Source of the DNA: a bacterium | GTDB taxonomy: Bacteria > Spirochaetota > JAHITG01 | Direction: 5' to 3' | Length of the DNA: 7,542 nucleotides | Assembly: GCA_028711675.1 (NCBI GenBank) | Contig: JAQTRT010000153.1 | Location: forward strand, 1-7,542 | In this document: piece after piece, positions 6,440-7,542 of the stretch | Position numbering within the stretch: the stretch's first letter is position 1 | How the letters are laid out: each line of letters begins with the position of its first letter | The notes under the pieces: generated by a model | Seen by the model: the letters and a program-made list of their open reading frames with translations, nothing else | What the model was told of the DNA's origin: nothing | Database searches by the model: none | Translations under genes and position numbers: made by a program

Positions 6440-7542
6440 GTTAAATATCTCAAGTCCCGAACAGACTTTTTCCGCAGAACTCTTTCCCTTTTCCATGCGT
6501 CCCATAAGAAGAAAGGAAGTCTGGTCCTTGGACACGGTGTACAGGATGTTGTTCCGCAGATACATGACTTCGCACAACTCCGTCAGGAGCCGGGATGTAA
6601 GTTCTTCTATATTGAGGCTGGTGGCGATGCGTTCCGCTATCTTGCCCATGATGGTCTGATAATCGTATTTACGCCTCCGGAACAGATGGTCGATGCGGGG
6701 CCTGAGACGGTTATAATAAGCCACGAACAGAATAAGGTACGCGCTCAGGATCATGACCCGGCTGGCTTCCCCCTGCAGAGAGAATCCCCGCAGAAGCAGC
6801 AGGTTGATCATGCCGGCAGGTACGACAAGAAGAATGATGGTGGTGAGCCAGAGGATGGTCTTGTGGACTACAGTATCGAACTCCAGGGCACGGAAATGGA
6901 TGATGGCGTATCCGAACTGTAAAATAAAAACAGGGACAAGGAGCCAGGCGATATGAAGCGGAATATCAAAACCCACGATCCACTCTGTCCACCCCATGAT
7001 AAGAAGACCATAGATCCAGGCGAAATTTCTGAGCTGTTTTCTCCTGAGAGGAACGGTTTCTTTTTTCATTTCCCTGATGAATCCCAGCATGCAAAGAAGC
7101 ACGATGATGAAATATCTGATCATGCTGAATCCCAGGATCCAGGAAAAAACAGGCATTCCTTTCCAGACGATACCCACGTTCTTCAGAGCATAAGCTCCCT
7201 GAGCCGGAAGGTCCGTGAACCAGAGCAAAAAAAATTCCAGAAAAGCCAGGCCCAGTATGAACGGCATGGCCCTGCTTTTCTTATTTAAGAATACCAGATA
7301 AAAATGAAAAAAAGCCGGGGCAAGGAAAGGAACGGTACTGTAGGCGATCCTGTACCAGAGAAGGCTCTTTTGAAAGTTATCGGGGTAGATCATGGAAAAA
7401 GAATTACCGAAGAACCAGACGAACAGGGCTATGGTCATAAATAAAAAAGCACGGCAGGTAGCGGACCGCATGTTCTTCCACCACACAAAAAGGCCAGCCA
7501 GCAGTGTTATCAGCGCTCCTGCAGCCGAAAGATAAGGATGAT
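6437..7542 (-). CDS. N-terminal half of the same sensor phosphatase: multi-TM (7TM-type) sensor plus start of GAF domain, ending at in-frame TAG; 5' end outside window
   Basis: The frame is open to the right edge. A GTG at 7486 could be read as a start, but 18 or more in-frame residues before it (SAAGALITLLAGLFVWW) complete a first membrane helix, so the true start is outside. About nine hydrophobic helices follow in order. The pattern of the first ones (NMRSATCRAFLFMTIALFVW, then WYRIAYSTVPFLAPAFFHFY) resembles the histidine-kinase N-terminal 7TM sensor family. After the last helix comes a basic juxtamembrane segment (RPRIDHLFRRRKYDYQ) and the opening helix and strands of a GAF domain (KIAERIATSLNIEELTSRLL, then NNILYTVSK). 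The frame stops at TAG (6437-6439) in a variable GAF loop and resumes in the same frame. The half ending here would be a membrane sensor without an output domain. I read it with the preceding entry as one interrupted gene of at least 729 codons. Confidence 0.85.
   Translation of the reverse strand, partial: HPYLSAAGALITLLAGLFVWWKNMRSATCRAFLFMTIALFVWFFGNSFSMIYPDNFQKSLLWYRIAYSTVPFLAPAFFHFYLVFLNKKSRAMPFILGLAFLEFFLLWFTDLPAQGAYALKNVGIVWKGMPVFSWILGFSMIRYFIIVLLCMLGFIREMKKETVPLRRKQLRNFAWIYGLLIMGWTEWIVGFDIPLHIAWLLVPVFILQFGYAIIHFRALEFDTVVHKTILWLTTIILLVVPAGMINLLLLRGFSLQGEASRVMILSAYLILFVAYYNRLRPRIDHLFRRRKYDYQTIMGKIAERIATSLNIEELTSRLLTELCEVMYLRNNILYTVSKDQTSFLLMGRMEKGKSSAEKVCSGLEIFN

Noticed and set aside
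5351..7542. Frameshift between the two halves of the sensor phosphatase
   Set aside because: Codon phase is identical on both sides and no extra or missing bases are needed; only the TAG separates them.

Overview
The window looks like chromosomal DNA of a Gram-negative-type, probably anaerobic or metabolically versatile bacterium. The basis is a signal peptidase I with the extended catalytic domain, PilZ and RsbU-type regulators, and a phenylacetate-CoA ligase/ACT pair that is common in anaerobes. No rRNA, tRNA, mobile element, CRISPR or phage gene is visible, and the lineage cannot be fixed from this stretch. Base composition is moderate and even, apart from AT-rich promoter DNA at about 4260-4380.

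Left block (1-2009, + strand): the 3' part of a pstB-like phosphate-transport ATPase gene, a second complete pstB-like gene 30 bp later, then phoU. This is the distal end of a pst operon; pstS, pstC and pstA would lie to the left. The two ATPases are not interchangeable copies. The first keeps the LSGGQ signature but has lost the Q-loop Gln and the switch His. The second keeps Walker A, Q-loop, Walker B and switch His but has lost the Gly-Gly of the signature. The defects are complementary, so the pair reads like a heterodimer with one working and one degenerate ATP site. This is the most interesting signal in the window.

Middle block (2010-3891, + strand): a putative promoter, a PaaK-type aryl-CoA ligase and a double-ACT-domain protein, probably one transcription unit for arylacetate activation with amino-acid sensing. 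A PilZ (c-di-GMP receptor) gene converges on it from the - strand. An AT-rich divergent promoter region then drives the PilZ gene leftward and lepB (signal peptidase I) rightward.

Right block (5351-7542, - strand): one long reading frame for a membrane sensor with a multi-TM (7TM-type) N-terminus, a GAF domain and an RsbU/SpoIIE-type PP2C phosphatase domain. A single in-frame TAG at 6439-6437, inside the GAF region, breaks it. Both halves are in the same frame, the phosphatase metal ligands are intact, and the second half has no convincing start of its own. A 9-bp hairpin begins 7 nt after the TAG. The options are a recent nonsense mutation, a sequence error, or suppression/recoding of the amber codon. 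The gene's 5' end runs off the right edge.
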